In this document: positions 19,254 to 29,594 of the stretch, piece by piece
Layout of the letters: each line of letters starts with the position of its first letter
Numbering within the stretch: the first letter of the stretch is position 1
Source of the DNA: Peptococcaceae bacterium
GTDB lineage: Bacteria > Bacillota > Dehalobacteriia > UBA4068 > JAAVYR01
NCBI GenBank assembly: GCA_022791255.1
Contig: JAAVYR010000003.1
Coordinates: forward strand, 1-64,000
Direction: 5' to 3'
Length of the DNA stretch: 64,000 nucleotides
The notes under the pieces: generated by a model
Seen by the model: the letters and a program-made list of their open reading frames with translations, nothing else
Databases searched by the model: none
Told to the model about the DNA's origin: nothing
Position numbers and translations under genes: made by a program

Positions 19254-21393
19254 TATGATTTCCACTTTTTTCTTTGTTCCTTTCCATTTCCTTGATACGT
19301 TTTGCATAGTCTATCCGCTTATGCTGACTACCAGCTAAAACAAGGGTAAAGGTTTCCGCAATAATATCTAAATCCTTAAAGGTCAAATCGCATTCTTCCA
19401 GCTGCCCAGCATTGAGTTTTCCCTTGATGACCTCGCGGATTTTCCCTTCTATCTGCCCTTTGGTCGGTCCTTTTAAGGACTGGACAGCCGCCTGCACACT
19501 ATCTGCCAACATAACGATGGCCGCTTCCTTCATCTGCGGTTTCGGCCCAGGATAACAGAAATCACTTTTCTTTACTTCTTCCCCTTCCTCCGCACTCTCT
19601 AATGCCTTGTTATAGAAGAAAGAGGCAAGGTCCGTACCATGATGCTGTTCTAAAATATTAATAATCTCCTTGGGAAAGCTTAGCTCCCGCAACATATCTG
19701 CACCGTCTTTGACATGTGATACCAAAATCAATGTACTCAAAGTTGGCAATAACTTATCATGGGGGTTTTCCCCACCTTCTTGATTTTCGATGAAAAAGGA
19801 AGGCCGTTTTAATTTGCCCACATCATGGTAATAGGAAGCTACCCGAGCCAGAAGCGGGTCTGCACCAATAGCGTCCGCTGCCGCTTCCGCTAAATTCCCC
19901 ACCAAGATGCAGTGATGGTAAGTCCCCGGTGCTTCTATCATCAGCTGTTTTAGAAGAGGATGATTAGAGTTAGAGAGCTCGATAAGCTTCCCTACAGTCG
20001 TAATGCGGAAGGCCCGTTCAAAGAAAGGCAGCGCCCCTGTCATGAAGATAGAAGAGACCACCCCGTTAATAAGACCAAACAACACCCCAAAGCCGATTAA
20101 CACATAGCTTTGGTCATTCATGAGACCCAGGGCTGCAATAATCACCGCATTAGACAAGCCTACATAAAAACTAGACCCTACAAACTGACTACGAGAATTT
20201 ACACTGCTAACCTGATAAATCCCCACCATACCGCCAACAATGGCTACAATGCCGCAATAAGGCTGGCCGCTTAAAATCAGCGTCATAAAAATCCCCATAA
20301 TGGCCGTGATGAAAATCGCAATATCACTATTGATTAACGCTGCAATCAACATGGAAAAAGCAGCTACCGGCACTAAATACCCACTAACAGAGGAAATATC
20401 CATTTGGTCCGAGATACTCAACCAGCTGCTGATTTTAATCACCAATAAAAATAAGGTAAATAAGATGCCCAAGATAATCATATTGGCTTCACGGCGCACC
20501 ACAGACTTTTTCTTATAAATGTAATAGATAATCAAAAGATAGGTGCAAGCAACTAACAAGAAGACCCCAACATATGTAATAAAGGGAGACTTGCTGCTTT
20601 GCAACCCCAAATATTGCATAGTTTCTACTTCTTCGGCTGTGACAATGCTGCCTTTGCTAAGGATTTTTTCTCCAGGCTTGACAGATATCACGATTGGCTT
20701 TACATCTGCCGTTACCTTTTCGATTTCTTCCATGGTCGCAATGGCGTCATATACCAGATTTGGCTGGAAATCTATTGCCGCCACCAACCCGTTTAAGAGC
20801 CCTTTCCCCTGAGAAGAAAAAGAAGCAGCTGCAATATCCTTGCTGATTTTATTAAGAGCGCTGTCAATCTGCTCCTCTGTCACCCCATCCTCAATGGCAG
20901 AACGGACAGAGATACGCAAGAAAGAGCGGAGCCGCTCTAAATCCCTATCAGAAAAGGCAAGAGCCGATATTCCTAAATCTTGTTTCTTCTGATCCATAAA
21001 GAGGCTTTTTACTGCAGTCTCTTTGGCTCCCTCTTCCAGCAACGTTTCATTATGGAGCACAGAAATCACCCCAGTAAAAAACTGGTCGATTTCATTTAAA
21101 ATAGCATTATCCACCGCCTGGTCACGGAAAAACTTCTGTCCCACTGTAGAGGCCGCTTTATTCTTTGCCTCTTGGGTACGGATATCACTGACAAATTGCG
21201 TTACCGCCCCGTTATAAAAAACATCATTCTGCGCTACGTCGCCAACTCTCACAGATACTTGCGTTGGATAAAAACCAACAGAAAGAATAACCGTGCCAAT
21301 GAGAATGCAAAAAAGCCACCACATCACCGCACGCACTGCTTTGTTTTTCGGTATATTTTCTTTGGGCATTTCCAAACGAAATCCTTTAGCCAT
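19174..21393 (-). CDS. HD family phosphohydrolase with 7TM domain (PgpH/YqfF-like)
   Basis: Extracellular N-domain, 7TM region, HD motif YYHDVGKLKRP; conserved location beside phoH and ybeY. Start MAKGFRL has SD aggagg. Confidence 0.93.
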   Translation of the reverse strand: MAKGFRLEMPKENIPKNKAVRAVMWWLFCILIGTVILSVGFYPTQVSVRVGDVAQNDVFYNGAVTQFVSDIRTQEAKNKAASTVGQKFFRDQAVDNAILNEIDQFFTGVISVLHNETLLEEGAKETAVKSLFMDQKKQDLGISALAFSDRDLERLRSFLRISVRSAIEDGVTEEQIDSALNKISKDIAAASFSSQGKGLLNGLVAAIDFQPNLVYDAIATMEEIEKVTADVKPIVISVKPGEKILSKGSIVTAEEVETMQYLGLQSSKSPFITYVGVFLLVACTYLLIIYYIYKKKSVVRREANMIILGILFTLFLLVIKISSWLSISDQMDISSVSGYLVPVAAFSMLIAALINSDIAIFITAIMGIFMTLILSGQPYCGIVAIVGGMVGIYQVSSVNSRSQFVGSSFYVGLSNAVIIAALGLMNDQSYVLIGFGVLFGLINGVVSSIFMTGALPFFERAFRITTVGKLIELSNSNHPLLKQLMIEAPGTYHHCILVGNLAEAAADAIGADPLLARVASYYHDVGKLKRPSFFIENQEGGENPHDKLLPTLSTLILVSHVKDGADMLRELSFPKEIINILEQHHGTDLASFFYNKALESAEEGEEVKKSDFCYPGPKPQMKEAAIVMLADSVQAAVQSLKGPTKGQIEGKIREVIKGKLNAGQLEECDLTFKDLDIIAETFTLVLAGSQHKRIDYAKRIKEMERNKEKSGNHNGQQGVDMALLGDNANELLQNRSKNS

Positions 21394-21422
21394 AAAGCCT
21401 CCTAAATACCTCAAGATTGCCG

Positions 21423-22370
21423 CTACTTATGTTCTTCATAAGCAGCAATGATTTTTTCTACCAACGGATGCCGTACCACATCCACCTTGGTCAGATAAGA
21501 AAAGGCAATACCAGAAATATTTTTTAATTTCTGTTCCGCCTCAGCAAGCCCTGAAAAGTCACCCTTCGGTAAATCTATCTGGGTCACATCACCGGTAATC
21601 ACTGCTTTAGACCCCATGCCAAGACGAGTTAAAAACATTTTCATTTGAGGAGAAGTGGTGTTTTGCGCTTCGTCTAGGATGATAAAAGCGTCTTCTAAAG
21701 TACGCCCCCGCATATAAGCCAAAGGCACCACTTCTACGATATTTCGTTCCATATACTTCCGCGCCATATCATAGCCGAGGATGTCGTCTAGGGCGTCATA
21801 GACAGGACGAAGATATGGATTTACCTTTTCCTGCAAATCCCCAGGTAAGAAGCCTAATTTTTCTCCGGCCTCCACTGCAGGACGAGCAAGGACGATACGA
21901 CGCACTTCTTTATTTTTCAAAGCCTGTACCGCCATGACAACTGCCAGATAAGTTTTCCCGGTACCGGCAGGCCCGATGCAAAAGGTCAGGTCGTTTTTGC
22001 GGATGTTTTCCAGATAGTCATATTGGCCTACTGTCTTCGCCCGCACCTGTTTCCCTTTGGCCGTTACCAAGATAGCATGGCTGAGCTTATCAGCGATTTT
22101 TTCTTCTGCTTCCACATTCATTTTTAGTCCATAGGCCACTGTAGCAGCCGTAATCTCCCCGCCTTTTGCTGCAATGTCAGCTAAATATTTTAATACCTGC
22201 TTACATTTAGCGACATTTTCAGCAGCGCCCAAGATGGTAGCTTCCCCGCCTCTTACGACGATTTTTACATCCAGCTCCCGTTCTATAAGACGAATATGAC
22301 TATCCTGCTCTCCCAGCACTTCTACAGCCTGTCCATTATCACTCAAAAGGATTTTTTCTTCTATTTCCAT
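21423..22370 (-). CDS. phoH: PhoH family ATPase
   Basis: FCIGPAGTGKTYLAVVMAV, DEAQNTTSPQMKMFLTRLGMGSKAVITGD. Confidence 0.96.
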   Translation of the reverse strand: MEIEEKILLSDNGQAVEVLGEQDSHIRLIERELDVKIVVRGGEATILGAAENVAKCKQVLKYLADIAAKGGEITAATVAYGLKMNVEAEEKIADKLSHAILVTAKGKQVRAKTVGQYDYLENIRKNDLTFCIGPAGTGKTYLAVVMAVQALKNKEVRRIVLARPAVEAGEKLGFLPGDLQEKVNPYLRPVYDALDDILGYDMARKYMERNIVEVVPLAYMRGRTLEDAFIILDEAQNTTSPQMKMFLTRLGMGSKAVITGDVTQIDLPKGDFSGLAEAEQKLKNISGIAFSYLTKVDVVRHPLVEKIIAAYEEHK

Positions 22371-22592
22371 CTATAAAAACAGAACCTCCATTGTTACATG
22401 TGTTACACAAAATCAACAGTAATACATTCTTATATCTTTCTCTATAGTATATCACAAATCCTGATGTTTTATGGCAAATCTTTTTGCAATATTAAAAATT
22501 AAAACAGGGATAAAAAGTATCTTTTAAAATTCTAGCTTTCCTTAAAAAACCCTTTTATTCCCTGCTTTCTTATTTGATTTATCATCAAATTT

Positions 22593-23867
22593 TTACTCTA
22601 CCGGAGCAACATCCGCTCCATTCTCCCCATCCTCTTCTGTCTCTGGCAATAACTCTAATTGTACTTGGTCCTCAGGTGCCAAGGGTACGAAGACGCCGAT
22701 ATCCTCCCGTACCTCCAGCGTCACTTGCACCTGAAATAAATCTGGCCCTTTGGCGATAATACGCACATGCTCATTTAATACTTCAGCAGCAGCAGGTACT
22801 TTTTTCTGCGCTTCCATCTTTCCCCTGGCGATAGCCTCAGCCAACGCCTCCTCGCTACTGCGTTCCGTGGTCACAGCCTCCTCCTGGGCATAGGAAGTTA
22901 TCACACCGCTAACAGGTAATTGCCATCGTCCCCATATGGTCAAAGGGTACACCTGTTCTTCTTCATGACAAAGTTCATAAGGGGCCTCCTTCTTCCCCCA
23001 CAGCAAGAGAGACTTACCTTGACCACGGCGTAACGCAACACTGATTTCCTCTTCCCCTGTTAGTAGGGAGCTGGTCTCTATACGGCTGCACTCGCCAAAA
23101 CCTTGATACCACACTCTTGCCTGGATAATAGCGTCTGCAGCCAGGCGCTGCTGTCCATTGTTTCCCCAGACTAAAGGCTGCCCAGCAATAACGGTACTGC
23201 CTTTTTCTACAGCAGCAGTACCCCGTCGCACGAGAATATGGTCCACCATACCATCCTTTTCAGCCAAGATATTGCCAAATAGCAAGTCGCTTTCTTCCTG
23301 GTCTGCCAACTTTCGCTCCACCACACTGATAATAATCTTACCCCGTTCACTGCGAATGCCCACCCAGGACAGGGCTGATTGTTGCCGTAAAATATATTCC
23401 TCCGCCTCATGAAAATCCATAAACCAAGTAGAACGATACGGCTGGATACCCTTTTCATCCGCAAGAGAAATAATCTCCTCAAAACGAACTGTAGTCAAAG
23501 GCTCTGGACTCTCCACCTCTACCTGTAACGGAATAAAGGAAGCCATATAAACAACAACGGCAAAAAGAAAAGTCCCGATTACCAATGCTTGTCGCCGCTT
23601 CATCTTTAATATAAAAAGAGGCAGCCCACTTTTGCGATAAACTCGAAAATGACATTTACTCCGACGGGCTAAATGACGCAGTTTTCCCAGACTATACCAA
23701 GGAACTTTCGCCGTTACTAATTCTTCATTTTGCCAGCAAATTTCCCGAATTTCTATTTGTTCCTGCATGACCAAATTTAAGAATTTTTCAATACCATTAC
23801 CACGAATATAAATTACCACGCTGCCATTAGCCCAGTGATAAAAATTTTTTTGATGAGAATGTTTCAT
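22593..23867 (-). CDS. yqfD: Sporulation protein YqfD
   Basis: YqfD-like architecture (single TM, extracytoplasmic domain) and synteny yqfC-yqfD-phoH. Confidence 0.9.
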   Translation of the reverse strand: MKHSHQKNFYHWANGSVVIYIRGNGIEKFLNLVMQEQIEIREICWQNEELVTAKVPWYSLGKLRHLARRSKCHFRVYRKSGLPLFILKMKRRQALVIGTFLFAVVVYMASFIPLQVEVESPEPLTTVRFEEIISLADEKGIQPYRSTWFMDFHEAEEYILRQQSALSWVGIRSERGKIIISVVERKLADQEESDLLFGNILAEKDGMVDHILVRRGTAAVEKGSTVIAGQPLVWGNNGQQRLAADAIIQARVWYQGFGECSRIETSSLLTGEEEISVALRRGQGKSLLLWGKKEAPYELCHEEEQVYPLTIWGRWQLPVSGVITSYAQEEAVTTERSSEEALAEAIARGKMEAQKKVPAAAEVLNEHVRIIAKGPDLFQVQVTLEVREDIGVFVPLAPEDQVQLELLPETEEDGENGADVAPVE

Positions 23868-23879
23868 TATAGCCCCCTA

Positions 23880-24185
23880 TTATAGCCCTGTTTCTAAATT
23901 CAATGCTTTGATTTCACCCTCAATAACCAGTTCTTCCCGACTCATCGTTTGCAGCATAAGACCACTGCCTGTTATCTCTACCCAACCGCCACCGATTTTA
24001 ATACGAATGCGATTTAAATCATAATCAATGATGCCTTTGTGGTTTTCCACTGTCAGACAATAATTCCCTGTCATGGTAATTTTCGGGATATCTAATCCTA
24101 CTTCAGCAGGTATTTCTAATGCATTGACCATCGCCCGCCGCAATGCCTGCTTCTTTGCACTGAACGGATGTTTCTTTTTATCCAT
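23880..24185 (-). CDS. yqfC: Sporulation protein YqfC (YabP/YqfC family)
   Basis: PKITMTGNYCLTVENHKGIIDYDLNRIRI, directly upstream of yqfD. Confidence 0.9.
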   Translation of the reverse strand: MDKKKHPFSAKKQALRRAMVNALEIPAEVGLDIPKITMTGNYCLTVENHKGIIDYDLNRIRIKIGGGWVEITGSGLMLQTMSREELVIEGEIKALNLETGL

Positions 24186-24261
24186 GCTATACCCCTCCTC
24201 TTATGGGTATTATCAATTTATGAAAGAAGCACACCGAATATGTTAAGATAGCCAACAAAAA

Positions 24262-24293
24262 AAGAAACACCGAATGTTATTTCAGTGTTTCTT
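24262..24293 (-). terminator. Rho-independent terminator
   Basis: aagaaacaccga / tcagtgtttctt stem (one wobble) followed by a T-run on the minus strand. Confidence 0.75.
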
Positions 24294-24315
24294 AATGACA
24301 AGATAGCATACTTAT

Positions 24316-24783
24316 TTAATACCGTCTGGACCGTTTTGCAACCGGCGGTCCTAAGATTTCTGACCACACTAATCCTGTTAGAATATTCTCTTCACTAGGT
24401 TCTAATATCTCCTGCAACCGTTCTTCCTCTGCAGAGACAGCTACCGTTGGCATGATAGGCTTAGGTTGCTTTGCCGGCCTAGTTTGGGTACTGCCTTGAG
24501 ATGCCACCGACTGAGCAGAAGTTTTTCTCCGTCCATCGTCAGCGCATACCACTGTAGACCCTGCCGCTTTTGCAGGTCGGGAGACTGGTTGTTGTTTTGG
24601 CAAGGGCTCAGACTGCTTTTTTTGTGGCAATCTTTTATTTCCATAGGGCGCATATTTGCCCTTTTGCTTTCCGGAAGAAGTATTTTTTTGTTGCGCTGTT
24701 CCTTTTTTCTGCTGTTCCTTGGCAGACTTCGCCGTATTCACCAAGAACATAATCACCAAGTAGGCAATGATTAAATCAAACAA
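24316..24783 (-). CDS. Hypothetical membrane-anchored protein with basic, Gln/Lys-rich linker
   Basis: N-terminal TM MFDLIIAYLVIMFLV; conserved-looking C-terminus ILTGLVWSEILGPPVAKRSRRY; in the floA-yqfC gap. Confidence 0.7.
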   Translation of the reverse strand: MFDLIIAYLVIMFLVNTAKSAKEQQKKGTAQQKNTSSGKQKGKYAPYGNKRLPQKKQSEPLPKQQPVSRPAKAAGSTVVCADDGRRKTSAQSVASQGSTQTRPAKQPKPIMPTVAVSAEEERLQEILEPSEENILTGLVWSEILGPPVAKRSRRY

Positions 24784-24795
24784 GGGTATCCCCCC

Positions 24796-25809
24796 TTATT
24801 TTTTTAGGCTATCGGAAGTCACAGCTGTTTCTTTATCTTTGTTTACCCCAGCAATGCCTTCCCGCATTTTGGTGTCAGACTGGATATTTTGCATATTATA
24901 ATAATCCATGACGCCTAAGTTACCATTGATGAAAGCTTGGGCCATAGCCTTTGGCACTTCGGCCTCGGCTTCTACTACCTTTGCCCGCATTTCCTGTACG
25001 GCCGCCTTCATTTCTTGTTCCTTTGCTACAGCCATAGCCCGCCGTTCTTCCGCTTTTGCCTGAGCGATGCGTTTATCAGCCTCCGCTTGGTCTGTTTGCA
25101 ATTGGGCCCCAATGTTTCTGCCAACATCCACATCTGCAATATCAATGGACAAGATTTCAAAAGCCGTCCCTGCGTCTAACCCTTTAGAAAGCACTGTTTG
25201 AGAAATCCGGTCTGGATTTTCCAATACCGCCTTATGGGTTTCACTAGAACCAACAGTGGTAACAATACCTTCGCCTACACGAGCAATGATGGTTTCTTCG
25301 CCGGCACCCCCTACCAAGCGGTCGATATTAGCCCGCACAGTCACGCGAGCCTTGGCCCGTACTTCGATACCATCTTTGGCTACTGCCGCAACGATTGGAG
25401 TTTCAATAACCTTTGGATTTACACTCATTTGCACCGCTTCCAGCACGTTCCGCCCAGCCAAGTCAATGGCTGCTGCCCGCTCAAAAAGTAATGGAATATT
25501 AGCCCGCTCAGCAGCAATTAATGCATTAACGACTCTGTCTACATTCCCACCAGCCAAATAGTGGGCTTCTAATTGACTAACTTTTACATTTAAACCTGCT
25601 TTTTCTGCTTTAATCAAAGGATTAACGATTTTTACTGGAGATACTCGCCGTAATCGCATCCCGATTAAGTCCACAATGCCGACCTTTACCCCTGCTGCCA
25701 GAGCTGAAATCCACAAACCAATAGGGATAAAGCTCAAAATGACCATAAAGGCCAGCAGTAAAATGGTTACCATGATGATAATGGTAATATAACCGCCTAA
25801 ACTACCCAT
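24796..25809 (-). CDS. floA: Flotillin-like protein FloA
   Basis: N-terminal membrane segment, SPHF-like domain, [28 protein letters not shown] coiled coil; next to nfeD. Confidence 0.95.
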   Translation of the reverse strand: MGSLGGYITIIIMVTILLLAFMVILSFIPIGLWISALAAGVKVGIVDLIGMRLRRVSPVKIVNPLIKAEKAGLNVKVSQLEAHYLAGGNVDRVVNALIAAERANIPLLFERAAAIDLAGRNVLEAVQMSVNPKVIETPIVAAVAKDGIEVRAKARVTVRANIDRLVGGAGEETIIARVGEGIVTTVGSSETHKAVLENPDRISQTVLSKGLDAGTAFEILSIDIADVDVGRNIGAQLQTDQAEADKRIAQAKAEERRAMAVAKEQEMKAAVQEMRAKVVEAEAEVPKAMAQAFINGNLGVMDYYNMQNIQSDTKMREGIAGVNKDKETAVTSDSLKK

Positions 25810-25872
25810 ATGTCCTCCTCCTTTTTGTCAAACCATTTTCATAAAATATATTTATATAAAACTTTATTTTTC

Positions 25873-27291
25873 TTATTCTTCTTCTGTTTGCGGAATAATC
25901 TCCCGCACAATCACCCGAGCACTTTCTACTCTCATCACACGGACCATAGCACCAGCAGGAATAAACTCCCCTTCGCTAATAACATCGATACGCTCCCCAT
26001 CAAAGAGCCCAGCCCCGGCCGGTCTTAATGGAGTGATAGCCACCCCGTTTTTCCCTTCTAAGTTGCTTAGCTCTCGACGAGGCGCTGCATAACCTTCATC
26101 ATTTTTTTGTTTTTGGCTCAAGATGAGACGGTTCCAAATGCTTCGCGTTCGGGAATATTTAAAACTCAGGAAAATCAAAATAACGGAAGCGACCAATGCC
26201 ACCAAAAGAGAAATAGCCGCTTGTTCCAAAGAAGGTGAAGCAAACACAATACTTGCCACGATAGAGAGAATACCGGCAAGTCCGGTAATGCCTACCCCAG
26301 GCACCACAAAAATCTCTAGGAAAATCAATACCATCCCTACTAAAAAGAGGATAACAGCCCCCCAACCTGCATAGCCAGACATTAAGTTACCGGCAAAAAA
26401 CAGGGAAAAGGAAAAGACCCCAATGGTACCAAAAACGCCAAAACCTACTGTCAGCAACTCAATAATAATGCCGGCAATACCTAATGTCAGCAGCACTGGG
26501 CTTACAAAAGGACTGGTCAAAAACTGCGCCATTTTTTCTTTGGTAGTGGGTTCCACGCTCACCACTTGCGGATCAGAAAAATTCATTTTCGCAAAAATTG
26601 CCGCTTCGTCCTCAGCAATAAAATCTGCCATATTTAAGTCTACTGCCTCCCCGGCAGTAAGCGTTAAGAGCTTGCCTTTCTCTACCACACCAGGGATTTC
26701 GATGCGGCTGTCCGCCATAGCAGCGGCAATCTCACCATTCCGATGGTGATATTCAGCTGCGCCTGCCAATTCTTTAGACCACATAGAGACAACCTTTTCA
26801 TCAGCGATTTGGTCCCCCTGCCGTGGTTCTGCAGCACCCATAGTCGTCCCCGGCGCCATCACCAGCACATTACCAGAAAGAGCAATGAGAGAACCGGCAG
26901 AGATAGCCTTTTGCTCTACAAAGCAAATGGTCGGTGTAGATGAAGAAATAATGGTATTTTTAATATTCATAGCAGCGTCTACCAAGCCGCCGTAAGTATC
27001 AATTTTTAATAACACATAATCAGCATGGTTTGCTTTTGCCTCTTCATAACCCCGAACGATAAAATTTGCCGCCCCTCGGTCAATGTCGCCTTTTAAAGTA
27101 ATGGTATAAATTACCGGATTGGTTTTATTCTGGTCTGCATCATTTCCTACGGTAATAGAAACAGCCGCCTCACTACCAACCGTCACCGTATAATTACTCT
27201 CCGGCTCGTCGGCGAAGACCATGCCTGCCATTCCTAAAACCCAGGTAAATACAAAGCATAATAAAAAAAGCATGGACCATACTTTTTTCAT
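25873..27291 (-). CDS. NfeD family membrane-bound serine protease-like protein
   Basis: Signal peptide, ClpP-class domain (KIDTYGGLVDAAMNIKNTI, AISAGSLIALS, GTTMGAAEP), TM bundle, C-terminal NfeD domain; start MKKVWS preceded by ggagg. Confidence 0.93.
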   Translation of the reverse strand: MKKVWSMLFLLCFVFTWVLGMAGMVFADEPESNYTVTVGSEAAVSITVGNDADQNKTNPVIYTITLKGDIDRGAANFIVRGYEEAKANHADYVLLKIDTYGGLVDAAMNIKNTIISSSTPTICFVEQKAISAGSLIALSGNVLVMAPGTTMGAAEPRQGDQIADEKVVSMWSKELAGAAEYHHRNGEIAAAMADSRIEIPGVVEKGKLLTLTAGEAVDLNMADFIAEDEAAIFAKMNFSDPQVVSVEPTTKEKMAQFLTSPFVSPVLLTLGIAGIIIELLTVGFGVFGTIGVFSFSLFFAGNLMSGYAGWGAVILFLVGMVLIFLEIFVVPGVGITGLAGILSIVASIVFASPSLEQAAISLLVALVASVILIFLSFKYSRTRSIWNRLILSQKQKNDEGYAAPRRELSNLEGKNGVAITPLRPAGAGLFDGERIDVISEGEFIPAGAMVRVMRVESARVIVREIIPQTEEE

Positions 27292-27464
27292 TTTGGCACC
27301 TCCAATAAATTTTCCATATGCAAAATGTATGTTCCTGCTGTAAAATCCCATATGGTTTGTTAAATTTATTTTATTATCACACTGTTTTCTTAAAAGGACC
27401 TTAATCTTTTCTTAATATTCCCCACAAATCACCCATCTATGCCTAACCAGATACATAATAAAAT

Positions 27465-27493
27465 AAAACCCGATACTTAACATATCGGGTTTT
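27465..27493. terminator. Terminator downstream of rpsU
   Basis: aaaacccgata / tatcgggtttt 11-bp stem, 7-nt loop, T-rich on both strands. Confidence 0.85.
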
Positions 27494-27539
27494 TCCTGCA
27501 AATATAACAAAAACATGTATCAGCCTGCAAAAGTGCAAA

Positions 27540-27716
27540 CTAATTCCATTTCCGTTTTCTTGCTGCTTCGGCCTTTTTCTTTCTTTTTACACTAGGCTTT
27601 TCATAATGTTCATGTTTACGAATTTCAGCCATCACGCCAGCCTTTTGGCAGGTGCGTTTAAAACGGCGCAAAGCACTATCTAAGCTTTCATTTTTTCCAA
27701 CGCGAACTTCACTCAT
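27540..27716 (-). CDS. rpsU: 30S ribosomal protein S21
   Basis: Hand translation [58 protein letters not shown] (58 aa); RBS ggagggggg; missing from the ORF track. Confidence 0.97.
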   Translation of the reverse strand: MSEVRVGKNESLDSALRRFKRTCQKAGVMAEIRKHEHYEKPSVKRKKKAEAARKRKWN

Positions 27717-27792
27717 TCGTATCCCCCCCTCCGCCTATCCAGGGTCCTATTGGTTAGGATGCATTTAATGACGAAATTATCATCACTAGGCT

Positions 27793-27822
27793 ATTATAAT
27801 ACAAGACCACCTATTTCGTCAA
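27793..27822 (-). promoter_or_regulatory. Predicted sigma-A promoter for rpsU
   Basis: Minus strand TTGACG-N18-TATAAT. Confidence 0.75.
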
Positions 27823-27863
27823 GGACTGTATACAGAAAACTTTAGACATCTTCCTCAGCAGAA

Positions 27864-28208
27864 CTAATCAACAAAATCGCCCAACGGTCTGCCGCCGACA
27901 AGATGATAATGGATGTGCATAACTTCCTGTCCGCTATCACCTAAGCAGTTATTTACTAAGCGAAAACCTGTTTCGGCAATGCCCAGTTCTTTAGCAATTT
28001 TTACTGCTGCTAAATGCATTTTTCCGATGATTTTGCTATCTTCTTCAGTGATTTTCGTCATATCGCTGATATGCTTTTTGGGGATAATCAATACATGAAC
28101 AGGTGCTTTCGGTGCAATGTCTCGAAAAGCTAAGATATCATCATCTTCATAAACAATATTGGTATTAATTTCTTTATTTACCATTTTGCAAAAAATACAA
28201 TCTGCCAT
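27864..28208 (-). CDS. HIT family protein
   Basis: DCIFCKMVNKE and HIHYHLVGGR histidine triad. Confidence 0.96.
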   Translation of the reverse strand: MADCIFCKMVNKEINTNIVYEDDDILAFRDIAPKAPVHVLIIPKKHISDMTKITEEDSKIIGKMHLAAVKIAKELGIAETGFRLVNNCLGDSGQEVMHIHYHLVGGRPLGDFVD

Positions 28209-28247
28209 TTTCTTTTCACCTCTTATCTATTTTGAAAAGACGCGTTT

Positions 28248-29594
28248 CTACTTGTCTTTGCTGATCTCTCCGTATATTATACCATTTTGTACGAATTTTA
28301 CCAGCATTTTTCTGATGTTTCCTCGTTCCATTTCTCCAGCTTCAGCAAGGATTGGTAAATAATTTTCTGTATAGCCCTGCCAATAGGATTTCCCTGCTAC
28401 TTTACAGGGCTGCTCTAAAAGGACAGCGACTTCTTTACCAATATATGCAGTCTCCACATGCTCTGTTAATCTTCTCGCTAATTGCTCTAATCTCTCGCAG
28501 CGACTTTTCTTTACCATGCTATCCACCTGGTCCGGATAGCCTGCAGCAGGCGTACCAGGTCGGATAGAGTAAGGGAATATATGGATTTTCGAAAAGCCCA
28601 TTTTCTCTATGAAATCATAACTGGTTTGAAAATCTGCCTCGCTCTCTCCCGGAAAGCCCACAATCACATCAGTAGTTACAGCAGCAGCCGGGAATAATTC
28701 CTTAATACGAGCAATGACGCCACTATAATCTGCTGTTTTATAATCCCGCCCCATGGCAGCTAAAGTTTTATCACAACCAGACTGCAGTGGAATATGAAAA
28801 TGCCGGCAAATATTCCCATGGCGCGCCACCACTGCCAGCAGTTCCTCCGTCACTTCCATGGGTTCGATAGAGCCCAACCGTAACCGAGCAAGACCAGGGA
28901 TAGCGGCTATTTCCTCTACTAGCTTAGCTAAGTTTTCTCCTGGTGCTAAATCTTTCCCATAAGCACCGATATGGATACCAGAGAGAACAATTTCCGCGTA
29001 ACCGGCAGTTACCATTTTCTCTGCAAAATCAATCGCCTGCTTTAGCGGCAGACTGCGTACCTTACCCCTAGCATAGGGCACAATACAATAAGTGCAAAAA
29101 TTCTCACAGCCATCCTGGATTTTTAAAAACCCGCGGGTTCTGTCCCCACTGCCAATTGTCTCCGAAATAGGTGTAAACACCGACACTTCGCTTACATCCG
29201 ATACCTGCACCTCGATACTCTGCCCCTGTAAACGGCTAGCCAATAAAGAGACCAAATTTGCCTTTTCTTCTACCCCCAACACCAGGCCGACGCCTTCGAT
29301 GGCAGCAGCTTCCTCGCTATGGGTCTGTGCAAAGCAGCCGGTTACGACCACCAACGCTTCTGGATTGGTTTTTACGGCTTTGCGAATAACTTGCCGAGAC
29401 TTCCTATCCGCCAAATGGGTCACGGTACAAGTATTGATAATATAAATATCCGCCTTTTCTGTAAAAGGTACTTGAGTATATCCCGCTCGCAAAAGCTCGC
29501 TGAGCATTGCCTGAGAGTCTTCTTGATTGACCCGGCATCCTAAGGTGTGCAGGGCTACGGTCAGACCGTTTTTATTTGTCAGCTGTTCCATGCT
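28248..29594 (-). CDS. mtaB: tRNA (N6-L-threonylcarbamoyladenosine-C2)-methylthiotransferase MtaB
   Basis: ALHTLGCRVNQEDSQAM, radical-SAM CENFCTYCIVPYARG, DVIVGFPGESEADF. Confidence 0.94.
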   Translation of the reverse strand, partial: SMEQLTNKNGLTVALHTLGCRVNQEDSQAMLSELLRAGYTQVPFTEKADIYIINTCTVTHLADRKSRQVIRKAVKTNPEALVVVTGCFAQTHSEEAAAIEGVGLVLGVEEKANLVSLLASRLQGQSIEVQVSDVSEVSVFTPISETIGSGDRTRGFLKIQDGCENFCTYCIVPYARGKVRSLPLKQAIDFAEKMVTAGYAEIVLSGIHIGAYGKDLAPGENLAKLVEEIAAIPGLARLRLGSIEPMEVTEELLAVVARHGNICRHFHIPLQSGCDKTLAAMGRDYKTADYSGVIARIKELFPAAAVTTDVIVGFPGESEADFQTSYDFIEKMGFSKIHIFPYSIRPGTPAAGYPDQVDSMVKKSRCERLEQLARRLTEHVETAYIGKEVAVLLEQPCKVAGKSYWQGYTENYLPILAEAGEMERGNIRKMLVKFVQNGIIYGEISKDK

